Shown: positions 52,731-63,764, counted from the first letter of the stretch. The stretch: 64,000 bases of DNA from Gossypium raimondii (GCF_025698545.1 NC_068576.1:55154094-55218093), one strand, 5' to 3'. Numbers and translations are program-made. The notes: generated by a model from the sequence alone, not told the origin.

Positions 52731-55700
52731 TGTAACAGCCCGATTTTGGGTCTAGTCGGAACAGTGGTTTCGGGACCACAAATCCGACAAGAAAAAAATT
52801 ATTTTAAAATTTTGACATGGGTTGCATTATGATAGGAATGTTTCATGAAAATACTGATATGAAAATTTTATCATTAATTAAGGAAAGGACCTATTTGTAT
52901 AAAATGTAGAAATTGAATTCTAAAAGCTAGAAGGATTAAATAGCTATGAAATTCAAAACTAGAGGTCCTTATATGGTAAATATACTATCAATCAAAAGAT
53001 GGTAGATTTTTATGGATGAATCATCCATGGAATTTGAGAAAAGAAAAGGACTAAATTGGAATTTTCGAAATTAAAAGATGATAATTAATTACATGAACAT
53101 ATCATCTTTTTCTATCATCTTCTTCCCCAAAATTTACATGGAAACCCTAGAAGAGAGAAAAGAGACTTTCTTGGCATAAATTGGTAAGTAATCATATCCC
53201 GTTTTTAATAATTTTTATATTTTTGAGATCGAGATAACATGTTCTCTCTATTTTGAGGATTTATTTGAAAAGTCATCAAGGTATGGAAATTGTGCCATGG
53301 ATGAACGTGCTGAAAATTGAAAATTTATGGTAGAAAATGAAAGGTTGTTAGTAAATAAACAACTTTTACCAAGTGATTTTGGGTGAAACTGAGATTTAGG
53401 GACTAAATGGTAAACTTGTGAAATTCAAAGGAAAATTTTGATTTTTTTGTGAAATCTATGGACTGTTATAGATATACATGAATTTCGTTTAGGCTTGAAA
53501 AGGGGATTGAATTGTATGAATTTCATTTTTCGAGCCTAGGGACGAAGTAAGAATTAATGAAAAGTTTAAGGGCAAAAATGTAATCTTTTTCCAAAGAGTG
53601 ATTTTTGAACTAAATTGAATAATGTGAGTGTTAAATAAGTTAAATGTGTTGTTATAAATCAAGAAAGACGAGAAATTGACCTTGATCGATAAAAAGAAAA
53701 GTGAGAAAAAGTGAAAAATTATGAAAGAGTACATTTAGCAACAAAACAGTTTAGACAACAACAGTTGTGTGACTTTGAAAAATCACCAAAAATTGTGAAA
53801 ATTGAATTAGATGCTGAATAATATATGAAATTAAATTTGAATGAGTCTATTTTCACATAAAATAAATTTTGCATACGAAAGAATTTTATATTATGAGATA
53901 TTTGAATTTGGCTGAGAAATGGGTCAGAATGATTTCAGAATTCCCTGTTCTGACTTGGAAAAATTGTACAAAAATAATTATGGGTTATAATTTATATGTT
54001 TAAAATATTTATTGAGTCTATTTTCAAGAGAAATAAACGAGGACATCATTAGAATTTCGTACAATGAGATAATTAATTTTTAGTAAAGAGAGGTCGGAAC
54101 TGTCGAACAATGAAACAGAGGAAACTTTAAAGAATAAACTGTACTTATTGGATGAACCAAAAATTCTTAAAATTTTATGGTAAGAAGATATGTGAGTCTA
54201 GTTTCAGGTAAAATTAACGGATCTTAATTTGGAGCTCTTTAGCTTGAGATATAAATAAATTAGTGACTTAGACTCAGACAGACAACTTGAATTTACATAC
54301 AGGAAAATAGTGATAGTATGGATAATGTTGTTTAAATGTGTTATACACATTAAGAATGTGGAATGGAGAGGAGGAGGAGGAAAATTATATATGAATATTC
54401 AGCTAATACGAGTTTATTTTAAAATAGCTAATTTACATGTTATAGGTTCGGGGACTAAATTTAATAAAAGTAAATTTTTAAGGTAATTTTGTAAAAATGT
54501 CAAAAATGACCAAATTGCATGAAATGAACTATTTTATTATTTAAGTTAATAAATTGAATGAAATATTAATTTAGATCAAGATCGGGCAGAAAATTGAGGG
54601 AAATAAAAAATTTCCAAAATGCCCCTGTATCTTGGTATTTCTGCAAATTAACCTGGTAAGTTCGTATGAACTATATTCTATACATATGTATATGTGTTTG
54701 TATCACTACAATTCATATGTATTAACCAAGTGAATGTTATTTGGTGATGAATAATATATATGTATATGTGTTAGTATTGAACTGAATTTAGAGAACTGAA
54801 TTGAATAAGAAATATGTGTTTGTATCACTACAATTCAAACTTTATCATTATTATGTGTTTAATTTACTAATTATGCATGGTAAGTATTTTAAGATAAGTG
54901 TTTAGTAAAATGAAAATTTATGATTGGATATTGAAATTGAGACTGATACTGAACTGAATTATGGAATACTGAATATTGTTTTGAGTACTGAATTGAATTG
55001 TGAAGTTACTAAATATTGTTAAGTGTACTGCATTACTGAAGTAATGAATTACTGCGATACTGTGAAACCGATTGAAATAAGGAATTATAATTGATACTGA
55101 ACTAAGATGGAAATTGTACTGAAAAGTGAATTAAATACCCTATTAACTAGTCGGGCTAGTCGGATATAGTTGGCATGCCATAGGATTTGGGAGAGTACGG
55201 GTTTTTGCCGTCTTACTGATTAGGCACTTATGTGCCGACTACTGTTACTGTTACTCTTACCGATTCGGCACATTGTGTGTCGAATAATGTTACTGTTACT
55301 GTTACCGATTCGGTACTTTGTGTGTCAAATACTGTTACCGTATTGTTACAGATTCGGCACTTTGTGTGTTGAATATTGTTACTGTTACTGTTACTGCTAC
55401 CTTTACTGATTACTGTTTAGTTACTGTGTACCGTTAAGGTACAATGTGCCATACTGGTGTGTTTGGTTAGAATCCACGTATCCGCCAAAGCCCGAGACTG
55501 TTGATAGGGGTAATTAATGAAAAGTTAAATCGAACAAAATAAAACAGTTGAGCTATTGAAAGAAACGTGATTGTGGAATATAATTTGAAAATGTGAATTG
55601 AATATGAAAATGTGAAATGAAAACATGAACTAAATATTCATTAGATAAATAATGGCTCAATGTGATAGTATATGATATTGACTAATGAAAGCCAAATTGA

Positions 55701-56336
55701 ATTGTTATTGGAAATATATTATCGAATTTAATACTCAATTTAGATTGAACGCGGGATTGAGTACAATCGTTCTGTGGCAAAGGATGAATTGTCGGATAAA
55801 ACCATAGTTGGACTATGGTACAAAAAGGATTATATACTCATATCTGTAAGCCGTTCTTTGATTCAGTAAGAAATGGTAAGAGACTTATGTGTTTGAATTG
55901 AAAGAATTATAGGTTATTATTGATATCGATCTGAAGGAAGTGTGTTTGTTAATTATATTGTATTTGACAAAAGAAATTATGAAGTATTAGAGTTATTTAA
56001 AATCCTACTCAGAATTCATTGCTTACGTATTTGTTTTTATTTATCCTACAGATTATCGAAAACTCGATTGGGTTTGAAACTTGTCGAAGATATAGCACAC
56101 TATCCATTGGTTATATCGGTATGTTCGAATGATTGGATTTTGGATATAGTGGCATGTATAGGTATTTAGTTTAATAATGACCTATTTCCATTCACACGAG
56201 CAGAGACACGGGCATGTGTCCCCTACTTCTAAGAAAAAAAATTTGAAAAGTTGAGAAATGATCGTATTTAATTTGTAAACTCCAGTAATACTTCGTAACC
56301 CTATTCCGGCGACGGATTCGAGTTAGGGGTATTACA
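52731..56336 (+). mobile_element. Solo LTR-like element 2 (inserted in trnS-trnG spacer)
   Basis: Begins TGTAACAGCCCGATTTTGGG and ends GTTAGGGGTATTACA. It is flanked by the perfect 5-base duplication GACTT (52726-52730 and 56337-56341). Length 3606 bp. No retroviral-type genes or second LTR were seen. Relation to element 1 is clear in several blocks (ccctattaact, tcggatatagttggcatgcc, 3' end). A short tandem repeat lies at about 55195-55440, with units containing 'gttactgttaccgattcggc' and 'cactttgtgtgt' (roughly 55-65 bp each, four or five diverged copies). Probably a different, longer subfamily of the same LTR lineage. Confidence 0.88.
55195..55440 (+). repeat. Minisatellite inside LTR element 2
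   Basis: Four to five diverged units of about 55-65 bp, each with runs of 'gttact' followed by 'gattcggcac' and 'tttgtgtgt'. In LTR 1 the matching region (about 49890-50030) has a similar 'gatgaggcattgggtgccaa' repeat pattern with different wording, so the array is a lineage feature that diverged. Confidence 0.7.
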
Positions 56337-56385
56337 GACTTAGTCATAACATAAATAACATAAAAATGGATTGTGCAAAAATCCA
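56337..56385 (-). other. Continuation of plastid trnS-trnG spacer
   Basis: Short stretch following LTR 2 (tcataacataaataacataa) that continues the plastid text interrupted at 52730. Confidence 0.5.
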
Positions 56386-56719
56386 TAGTTTTTTTTATTA
56401 TTTATTCAAACAGACGAAAAGTACTTTCCCTCGTATGGAGAACAAATCCTATCTCTTATCTCTCTAGTTCCGGAACTCTTGGTAAGCTAAGTTTCTTTGA
56501 ATATACCTTTCAAGAAAAGACCTTTCTTTTACGCCTTATTTGTTATGAAAGCGGAACCCGCTCGGAAACCAACTAACTTGATCGATTTAGTGCTTGGATT
56601 AGGTCCGGGTAGAGAACAGGTAGGGGCGGTAGGCTTTTCACTTTAGCCGTTGTTATTCAAGGCCTTACTTTACTCGTTTAAAGCTTTTTTGATCCCCTCT
56701 TTCTTTCTAGTTAGGAGGC
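56386..56719. other. Unassigned organelle-like segment
   Basis: Not recognisably plastid. Text such as ggtccgggtagagaacaggt, aggggcggtaggcttttc and ctttctttctagttaggagg looks like plant mitochondrial intergenic DNA, but I cannot place it. It joins the trnG and trnT-trnL plastid pieces. A frame at 56373-56576 has no recognisable product. Confidence 0.35.
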
Positions 56720-57468
56720 CATAGATGAAATGATACATTATAAGTCTAGATAATTAGAATGAAACTCTTTTTAGACTCAAAAATTTGAATTATCTTTGAA
56801 TTTGGAATAGAAATGAATGGAATAATTAGTTCTAATTATTAAATAGAAATAATTAGTTCTAGCTATTATATTATAAAAATTAATTATTTTCATTTTCATT
56901 TTAATAATGAATAAATTCAATTTTCATTTTTATTTTTTTAGTTATCTTATTCTTATTATGGTTATATAGGATAGTCTAATAAAAGGATAAGAATAAAAAT
57001 GAAATTAAAGAAAAAAAGATGCAACCCATGGAAATGAAATCCAGATCATAATGAGAGACTCCTTTCTTTTGTTTTCATTCATAAAGACAGAAACTAAGAC
57101 GAAAAAAAGAATTGACCCTTCGAGTATTTCACCAAATTGCATGAGAAAACTGAGAGTAAGAGGGACATATATATGTTATGGAATACCCATCTATATTGAA
57201 TTGCGAATACAGAAATGATAAAATATTTTCTAATTGAACCAAATAAAAATTAATATGGGTCTCCGATAGAGACGAAAGACGATAAATAAACAAGAAAATA
57301 AGTAAAGACCCTTTGATATAAGAATTTGTATCTATATCTACTAAATTCAACGATTTTGCATAAAAAGAAAGCAAATAAATAAACTAAAGAAAACAAACAA
57401 ATGAAAGAAGGGGGAAAGGGGGGGGAAGGAGGGACATCCTAATGAGATCCTAATCTTAAGACACAAAA
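56720..57468 (+). other. Plastid trnT-trnL spacer copy
   Basis: AT-rich plastid-type spacer with familiar stretches (aatgatacattataagtc; ccttcgagtatttcaccaaa; gggtctccgatagagacgaa) leading into trnL-UAA. The left edge is approximate. Confidence 0.6.
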
Positions 57469-58284
57469 GGGGATATGGTAAAATTGGTAGACGCTATGGA
57501 CTTAATTAGATTGAGCCTTGGTATGGAAACCTACTAAGGGTGGGTTTGGATGGGCGGTGCGTTTACCTGCGGTTATTATAAAAACAGCGGTGGCGGTGAG
57601 ATTAGATACTGTAGCGATACTGTAGCGTGAGACAAAAAGTAAACTAAACACACCGCACCGCACCCAATCGCCCATCCAAACCCACCCTAAGTGATAACTT
57701 TCAAATTTAGAGAAACCCTGAAATAAAAAATGGGCAATCCTAAGTCAAATCCTATTATTTTATTATTTTACAAAAATAAACATGAATAAAGGTTCAACAA
57801 GCGAGAATAATAAAAAAAGAAAAGGATAGGTGGAGAGACTCAATGGAAGCTATTCTAACAAATGGGATTGACTCTTGGTAAAGGAATTCTTATATCGAAT
57901 TTTGAAACTCTAGAAAGGATGCAAGATATACCTATTTTTTATAGGTATACTAATGAAAAACTATCTCAAAAAAGACGAACCGAACACGTATTTTTTTATT
58001 TCTATTATATGCAAAATCAATTTATATTTATATGAAAATATGAAAAATAAAAAGAATTGTTGTGAATCGATTCCAAGTTGAAGAAAGAATCGAATAGAAT
58101 AGTCATTAATCAAATCATTCACTCCATAGTTTGATAAATCTTTTGAAAAACTGATTAATCGGACAAGAATAAAGATACAGTCCCATTCTACATGTCAATA
58201 TTAATACCGACAACAATGAAATTTATAGTAAGAGAAAAATCCGTCAACTTTAAAAATCGTGAGGGTTCAAGTCCCTCTATCCCC
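57469..58284 (+). pseudogene. trnL-UAA: Plastid trnL-UAA copy, group I intron split by a MITE
   Basis: 5' exon 57469-57503 (ggggatatggtaaaattggt...gactt), group I intron 57504-58235, 3' exon 58236-58284 ending tccctctatcccc. Changes against the plastid consensus (from memory) are CG to TA at exon positions 11-12, C to T in the anticodon stem (leaving a wobble pair) and G to A in the 3' exon. The intron start attagattgagccttggtat, with aaacctactaagtgat split by a 150-bp MITE at 57538-57687, identifies it. The intron 3' boundary also looks altered (gagaaaaatccg). Not functional in the nucleus. Confidence 0.88.
57538..57687 (+). mobile_element. 150-bp Harbinger/Tourist-like MITE, copy 2 (in trnL intron)
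   Basis: Perfect 19-bp terminal inverted repeats (gggtgggtttggatgggcg), flanked by TAA at 57535-57537 and 57688-57690, a TWA target duplication of PIF/Harbinger type. The inside has aacagcggtggcggtgagat and two tandem 'actgtagcg' units. Because its ends are still perfect while copy 1 has two mismatches, this copy may be the younger. Confidence 0.92.
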
Positions 58285-58372
58285 AACCCTAAAAAACTTG
58301 TTTGCTGTCTATTTATTTTATCCTATGCTTTTTGTTAGTGGTTCAAAGTTTCTTATGTTTCTCATTCATCCT
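58285..58372 (+). other. Plastid trnL-trnF spacer copy (right end of plastid homology)
   Basis: Text after trnL (tttgctgtctatttatttta; tttttgttagtggttcaaag) is the plastid trnL-trnF spacer. It fades into nuclear sequence near 58372; trnF itself is not reached. Confidence 0.65.
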
Positions 58373-58489
58373 AAAAAAAATTGTATTAACATCAATCTGA
58401 TTTAAAAATAGATAAATACATAAATTCCTATTCTTGGCTAAAGTTAAATTCACAAAGAAACATCCTGAAAATTGGGAAGAAAGCTACAA

Positions 58490-58813
58490 TTAGAGGCAAT
58501 CCACTAAACGATAACAGGCTAAAGTTTGTTTACCACCATAACTGCTGCTATCAAAACTTTGCTGCAAATGCCTTAGCATATCATACGCCCTAGATGAAAC
58601 CCATCGCAGATAATCGCCGGAAGTAGATGGAATCGTACTGTCCAAATGAAGCGCCCTTTCAACCTCCTCTTTTTCACCATCATCAACGTCATCATCATTA
58701 CTGCCACAACCATCTTCTTCTTCTCTTCTCTCATCCCCACCGTTGAATTCACATTTACAATCAACAACTCGACTCAATCTCTCTTTAGGCATCACATTGA
58801 AGAAAGACGTCAA
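58490..58813 (-). pseudogene. Truncated protein-like frame, family unknown
   Basis: Minus-strand frame ending at 58490 with an acidic stretch (GGDERREEEDGCGSNDDDVD, EKEEVERALHLDSTIPS) and a C-terminus YLRWVSSRAYDMLRHLQQSF. An in-frame ATG gives MPKERLSRVVDCKCEFN (from about 58789); upstream of it the frame continues only to a TTG. Composition is like a real plant protein, and it sits between the plastid block and the flanking repeat. I do not recognise it. It may be a 3' remnant of a gene cut by the insertion, or a small intact gene. Confidence 0.35.
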
Positions 58814-58849
58814 GCGAGAAAGATGCGTATTGGTGGCAATGGAAAACTT

Positions 58850-59120
58850 TTATGTATTTTTATATATTTAAATTTGTATATATTTTTATAACTTTTTTTT
58901 AAAAATAATTTAAAATATCAAATTATGACATCAGCATTACCACATGTCACTAATTAAAAAAACATGTACTAAGCTTAACACCGATACAAAAAAGTATCAA
59001 AAGTCTTGACCGAATGAAAATTCGGTACCAATTTGAGACAAAAAAAAAAAAAAAACTATAAGTACTAACTTAGAAAAAAGTGACAAATCCAGGGGCTAAA
59101 TGAGCATTTAAGCCAGTGCA
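58850..59120 (-). repeat. Dispersed repeat, right copy flanking the plastid-derived block
   Basis: On the minus strand it reads tgcactggcttaaatgctca, tttagcccctggatttgtca, ctaagttagtacttatag, ttggtaccgaattttcattc, gttaagcttagtacatgt and gacatgtggtaatgctgatg. It aligns with the left copy at 46834-47165 in opposite orientation. A 16-base A run (about 59040-59055) lies inside. Confidence 0.55.
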
Positions 59121-59136
59121 AAAAAGTTACATTAAT

Positions 59137-61620
59137 TTACAATGCCATTGTTTTCATGTGGAGGGTTAGTTTATCCAATGTAGCATAGATTTCCTCTGTT
59201 CTCTTATGAGACTTATCGTATGCAAGAAATACGTGAACATCATCCCTGTCTTCTATCCAACTACATCCTGGGATCTTATACATCCCAATGTCTTTAATTT
59301 TTTGTCTTGTTCTTGCTAGATCAGACCATTTTCCAGCATAAGCATATAAGTTTGCCAAAAGTACATAGTTCGCGGTATTATTCGTTTCCAACGCTACAAG
59401 TCTCTCGGCTGCGACTTCTCCCAACTTGATGTTGTCATGAATAACACAGCCGCTAAGCAAGGCACCCCACATCACTGAATCAACTTCCACCGGAACGCTC
59501 TTGATTAGTTCATAAGCTTCATTAAGCTGACCAGCTCGACTAAGCAGATCAATCATGCATGTATAGTGTTTTATAGTGGGTTTGACATCATAGTGCTGCA
59601 TCAGATTGAATAATTCCCGGCCCATCTCGACTGACCCAACGTGAACACATGAAGAAAGAGCTGAAAGGAAAGTGACATGATCCGGCCTACAGCCATTTGT
59701 TATCATTCTTCTAAACAGAGCAATTCCATCCTCCCCGTGTCCATGCATGGCATATGCTGTTAGCATAGCATTGTGGGACACCAAATTTGGGTCTAAGATT
59801 CTATTATATGCTAGTACTGCATGATGTATACTCCCACATTTGGCATACATATCCACAAGTGCTGCCCCTATGTAGACGTCAGCGTCATAACCACATCGAA
59901 CTGAATGTGCATGAACCTGCTTTCCCCGCTCGATGGTGGCTGACCTTGAACAAGCAGGTAAAACTATTCCAATAGTGTAAATGTCAGGCCTTATATTTGA
60001 AATCTGCATTTCAGAGAACAATTGCATGGCTTTATCATGGTGGTCATTTTCCACATGACCTGCAATGATACCGTTCCACGAATAAACATTGGGCTCGAAA
60101 CCATCTTCTTTCATTTTTGTAAGCAGATGCTGAAGGTCTTCAATCTGATTGCAGCGGGAATAGCCAGATATCAGAGCATTCCACGTTGATGTATCACGCT
60201 CGCTCACTTCATTGAAAGCAATTTGTGCAGCCATTATGTCTTGACATTTACAGTACATTTCTACCAAAGCTCCCCCAACAAAGGTATTATATTGCAGGCC
60301 TCTAATAATGGCTTGAGAGTGTATCTCTTTCCCGATTCTCAAAGAAGACGTATCCGTACAAGCAGTAAGAACACTCCCTAGAGTGAAAGAATTGGGTTCG
60401 ATCCCATCTTCTGTAAGAACATGTTTAAATAAGTTCAAAGCTTCTTCAAACAGGGAATTATTTACATATCCAGATATCATCGAGTTCCACGAAATTATAT
60501 CTTTCTTGATAGCCATTGTCCTCATCTGATCGAATAGCTCCTTGGCCTTGGAGACATTACCATTTTCACAATACCCAACAATCATTGTATTACAAGAGAC
60601 CACATTTTTCAGTGAGAACTTTGAAAACAATTGGAAAGCACTCATCATATCACCACACTTCCTATACACATCAATTAACCCATTGACAACAATGGGGTTA
60701 GACATTAACCTATGCCTCGTGATATATCCATGAAATTCTTTGCCAAGGTTCAGCTTCTGTAATCTAGCAAAAGCTGGAAGAACACTTGCTAGAGTTTGTG
60801 CGTTTGGTTCAATGCCTTCTCTGACCATTCTAAACAACATCTCAATGGCTTCTTCATCATATCCATTTTGCGAGAAACCCCCAATGATTGCACTCCAAGA
60901 AACAAGATTTGGTCTTGAATTTTCGCACAAAGACATTGTTTCGAAAAAACCCAATGCTTCGAACACCTTTCCATTGATAGCACAAGCGGTAACAATAGCA
61001 TTCCATGACACACGATCTTTTTCAGGCATTGTCTCCAACACCTTCTTAGCATCGTCCAAGCTTCCACATTTACCATACATATCAATCAAAGCATTACCTA
61101 CATAAATATTAGAAACAAACCGATATTTAATCAAAATCCCATGCAATTGTCTTCCTAATTCCACGTTACCAAGGCCACTACAAATTTGTAACACAACGGG
61201 AAACACGAAAAAGTCCAATAAAACATCGTCGAACTGTAGTTTATCGAACAGACAAAAAGCTTCTTCAAAAAGCCCGTTGTCAACATGCAAGCTAATCATA
61301 GCTGTCCAAGAATACAAGTTTCTCTTCGTCATTTTATCGAACAACAAATCCGCATCACCCAAACAACCAAACCTTCCATACATTTGGAGCAACTTGGTGT
61401 CCACAAACTCCTGCCCGGAAAACCCAGTTTTAAAAGTATGAGCATGGACCTGTTTCCCAAGTCTGAGGTTATTGCAAGATTCGAGAATTGAAGCATAGGT
61501 GCTTGAACTTACTGGTTTATCAAACAAGGAAAGGGTGTTGGGCATGTGAGAGTGAGGTTTGGGAAGGTTTTGGTTCAGTGGTGGTGGGATGGCGATGGGT
61601 TCCAACACTTGAGAAATCAT
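59137..61620 (-). CDS. Pentatricopeptide repeat protein, PLS class with E/E+ domain
   Basis: Single-exon gene for 827 residues. PPR proteins of this class bind organellar RNA in a sequence-specific way and often direct C-to-U editing. Repeats run from about residue 40 to 720 with typical PLS phrases: YTWTAMI-like [118 protein letters not shown]. The C-terminus has an E motif ([40 protein letters not shown]) and an E+ part ([19 protein letters not shown]), but no DYW deaminase domain. The start is the first ATG of a continuous frame; a second in-frame Met at residue 26 is possible. The N-terminus is Pro-rich and weakly basic and may be an organellar presequence. Target RNA unknown. Confidence 0.93.
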   Translation of the reverse strand: MISQVLEPIAIPPPLNQNLPKPHSHMPNTLSLFDKPVSSSTYASILESCNNLRLGKQVHAHTFKTGFSGQEFVDTKLLQMYGRFGCLGDADLLFDKMTKRNLYSWTAMISLHVDNGLFEEAFCLFDKLQFDDVLLDFFVFPVVLQICSGLGNVELGRQLHGILIKYRFVSNIYVGNALIDMYGKCGSLDDAKKVLETMPEKDRVSWNAIVTACAINGKVFEALGFFETMSLCENSRPNLVSWSAIIGGFSQNGYDEEAIEMLFRMVREGIEPNAQTLASVLPAFARLQKLNLGKEFHGYITRHRLMSNPIVVNGLIDVYRKCGDMMSAFQLFSKFSLKNVVSCNTMIVGYCENGNVSKAKELFDQMRTMAIKKDIISWNSMISGYVNNSLFEEALNLFKHVLTEDGIEPNSFTLGSVLTACTDTSSLRIGKEIHSQAIIRGLQYNTFVGGALVEMYCKCQDIMAAQIAFNEVSERDTSTWNALISGYSRCNQIEDLQHLLTKMKEDGFEPNVYSWNGIIAGHVENDHHDKAMQLFSEMQISNIRPDIYTIGIVLPACSRSATIERGKQVHAHSVRCGYDADVYIGAALVDMYAKCGSIHHAVLAYNRILDPNLVSHNAMLTAYAMHGHGEDGIALFRRMITNGCRPDHVTFLSALSSCVHVGSVEMGRELFNLMQHYDVKPTIKHYTCMIDLLSRAGQLNEAYELIKSVPVEVDSVMWGALLSGCVIHDNIKLGEVAAERLVALETNNTANYVLLANLYAYAGKWSDLARTRQKIKDIGMYKIPGCSWIEDRDDVHVFLAYDKSHKRTEEIYATLDKLTLHMKTMAL

Positions 61621-63122
61621 AGTATTATTTTGGGTGTGGGCGGCAGGCCGGTAGCCAGCTCAAGTACCAGAAACGGAAAACAAGGGAAATTGCTAACATG
61701 TGCAGTAATAGTAACAAATGACAAGGTGCCCCCAATAATAACGCTGTCACTGTCAGGTGTGAATTCATCTTAGGATAATTTATGGGTCAGTTTGGTTACA
61801 GGGACGCCATGCCCTAAATTATGGTCGAAGGGCTAATAGGAAAATTAAATGCTTTAATAATTTTAATTTCTATATTTTTTATATTCTTAAATTTTAGTAT
61901 CACTTTAAATGGTAACAATTAAATCCGTTTTTATTAAATTTTTTTATTAATACGTATTATATACAAGTTGTGAATTTAATTATTTTTAATTTTTATACTT
62001 TTTTAAATTTTAAATTTCAATTCTATTTCAAACTGCAATTGTTAAACCATTAAGTAAAGAAAAATATTTGGTACACTTAGACTCCACAAGCGGGGATGGT
62101 TGAAAATGTTGCCCATCTCTTTCCCAATTACATGACATTGAAACAAAGCCAATCGACCCAATGAATTAAAAAAAGAAAAGAAACACACTGTATTACACAC
62201 CATGAGAGAAAAGTTATGTAATAAGTTTATAATATAAAATTAAATATTTTTTTAATTAAATTGGTAATGCTAGAAAATAGTGAATGTAAAGATATTTTTG
62301 GTTTAAATTTTTTTTATTTTCATAGATGTTATATAAAAATAAAAATATTCTCATAAAAATATTTATTATTTTATATAAATAATGAAATTTGATAAATTCA
62401 TAATTAAATTGAAATGTAATTCATACATGACATCAATCTATTCAAAATTTTAAATAAATAAAATATCATAAATATAATTTTATCTTTTAATACCTAAGGT
62501 CTGCAAATATTCTCAGTGTACACAATATTATTCTATAATATATAGGAATGATAGAATCTTTAGAACAATCTTTGAAAGATATTGCTTGGGTGGAGATTAT
62601 ATTATTATTATTATTATTATTATTTATTCAGCACAGTTTCCAAGCAGAATGTTTATGCAAAGGTCCAATTTCAAATAAAATATTTATATAATGAAATATG
62701 AGAATCAAAATTAATAATATTATTATTATAATCATATTTATTTTTTGACATAATATTTAAAATTACCTATAATTTCTCCTAGTTTCTAAGTATACATAAA
62801 AAATTAATCCGTTTTAATACACTCAAATGTTATTAAATGTTTTTAAATGAAAAAATATGGACTAACAATGCAACCGCCCAAAAAAATTCAGCCAAATACT
62901 AATCTGTTCATAAAACACATATGATCGAATAACCAAAAATCAAAATGCAGCAAAAGTGGTTCAAATTTGAGAGTTATTATTGAGAGATTATCTGAATACA
63001 AGTCCGGGCCCTAACTCAAACATCAAACTAGGTTGTCAGTAGTGTCACTGATCTTGTAAGAAAAAGAAAACCCTACTTCTTCCTCTTTAACCATGTTAAT
63101 ATTAACGTAGGCTGTTTTCATT
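61621..63122. other. Intergenic DNA between PPR and Dof genes
   Basis: 61621-61790 is the PPR 5' flank. 61800-62950 is AT-rich and holds an (ATT)n microsatellite at about 62601-62624. 62950-63122 is probable 3' UTR of the Dof gene. No further gene is supported. Confidence 0.5.
62601..62624. repeat. Microsatellite (ATT)n
   Basis: About eight uninterrupted ATT units in intergenic DNA. Confidence 0.85.
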
Positions 63123-63764
63123 TCAACAATGTCCAGTAGATTCTCCCTGTTCTTTGTCCTCATCCAATTCGTTCATAGTGTTCACTGGAACCTGCTTCGA
63201 TTCCTCCTTTACAGGAAGCAAAAGCCTTTCACCATTTTCTTCTACCCCTTGATGATTCTCATCATAACCAGTTCCAAATCCATCACTAGAAAATTTTAGA
63301 CCGGGGTCTAGAACTGGGAACCCACTTGAGTATATTCCGGTGCTGGCACCACCAATCTCCGGCATAAAGGGCAACCTTTGCGAGCTATTGTAAGCCTGAG
63401 CCGGTACTACTGGTGGATACGCTAGGTTAATGACTTGATGATGATCACCTTCATGGATCTTAGGGTTTTGATGAGTCAAATGATCATCATCAAGCTTCTT
63501 TGATGATGATGTCTTGTTCTTCCTTGAACCACCACCAACGGGAACGTTCCTTAAGGAACCACCATGGGTCCAATACCTTCTACAAGTCTTACAGAAGTAT
63601 CTTGGCTGAGAAAGGCTGTAGTTGTTATAATAACAAAACTTGGTGTTTGTTGAATTGCACCTTGGACAGTTCAAATTAGCTTCACCTTTTTGAACCCTAG
63701 CTGAAGATCTTGAGTATTCTCCTATGGCCATGGGCTTAGTTACCCCAATTCCCTGGAAATACAT
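63123..63764 (-). CDS. Dof-type zinc finger transcription factor (5' end uncertain)
   Basis: Plant-specific DNA-binding regulator that recognises AAAG-core sites. The visible frame codes 213 residues. The Dof domain is complete: [20 protein letters not shown]...[18 protein letters not shown], with Cys33, Cys36, Cys58 and Cys61 spaced CX2CX21CX2C, followed by the basic GGGSRKNK. A His/Asp-rich linker (about 90-110) leads to a Gly/Ser-rich, then acidic tail ([20 protein letters not shown]) that could be activating. The ATG at 63764 gives [15 protein letters not shown], but TATTTCCAG just before GGAATTGG is a strong acceptor, and many Dof genes have a tiny first exon coding a few residues that ends right before 'GIGVVKP'-like text. 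So the real first exon may lie beyond this window's right edge. Subgroup not assigned. Confidence 0.88.
   Translation of the reverse strand: MYFQGIGVTKPMAIGEYSRSSARVQKGEANLNCPRCNSTNTKFCYYNNYSLSQPRYFCKTCRRYWTHGGSLRNVPVGGGSRKNKTSSSKKLDDDHLTHQNPKIHEGDHHQVINLAYPPVVPAQAYNSSQRLPFMPEIGGASTGIYSSGFPVLDPGLKFSSDGFGTGYDENHQGVEENGERLLLPVKEESKQVPVNTMNELDEDKEQGESTGHC

Larger units (their letters stand above)
47220..58372. other. Nuclear-located plastid DNA mosaic (NUPT), interrupted by transposons
   Basis: Pieces of chloroplast DNA that are normally far apart are joined here: rpl32-ndhF spacer with 5' ndhF (about 47220-51694, small-single-copy region), trnG-UCC with its intron and trnS-trnG spacer (about 51700-56385, minus orientation), and trnT-trnL-UAA-trnF spacer region (about 56720-58372, plus orientation). 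Between the last two lies about 0.3 kb of different, possibly mitochondrial, sequence. Two solo LTRs and two MITEs interrupt the block. Removing them leaves about 4.6 kb of organellar DNA. Stops, a frameshift and tRNA mutations show it is nuclear and decayed, not plastid DNA. Confidence 0.85.

Noticed and set aside
48318-56336. One large nested retrotransposon with two LTRs
   Set aside because: The two elements differ in length, have different target duplications (CTTAC and GACTT) and are separated by plastid DNA, so they are two independent solo LTRs in the same orientation.
46433-59136. Plastid contig contamination of the assembly
   Set aside because: Decayed tRNAs, stops in ndhF, nuclear-type LTRs and MITEs with target duplications, and continuity with nuclear genes at both ends argue for a true nuclear insertion.
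60740-61105. 121-residue plus-strand frame antisense to the PPR gene
   Set aside because: It overlaps the well-supported PPR frame entirely and has no independent features; a shadow of PPR codon use.
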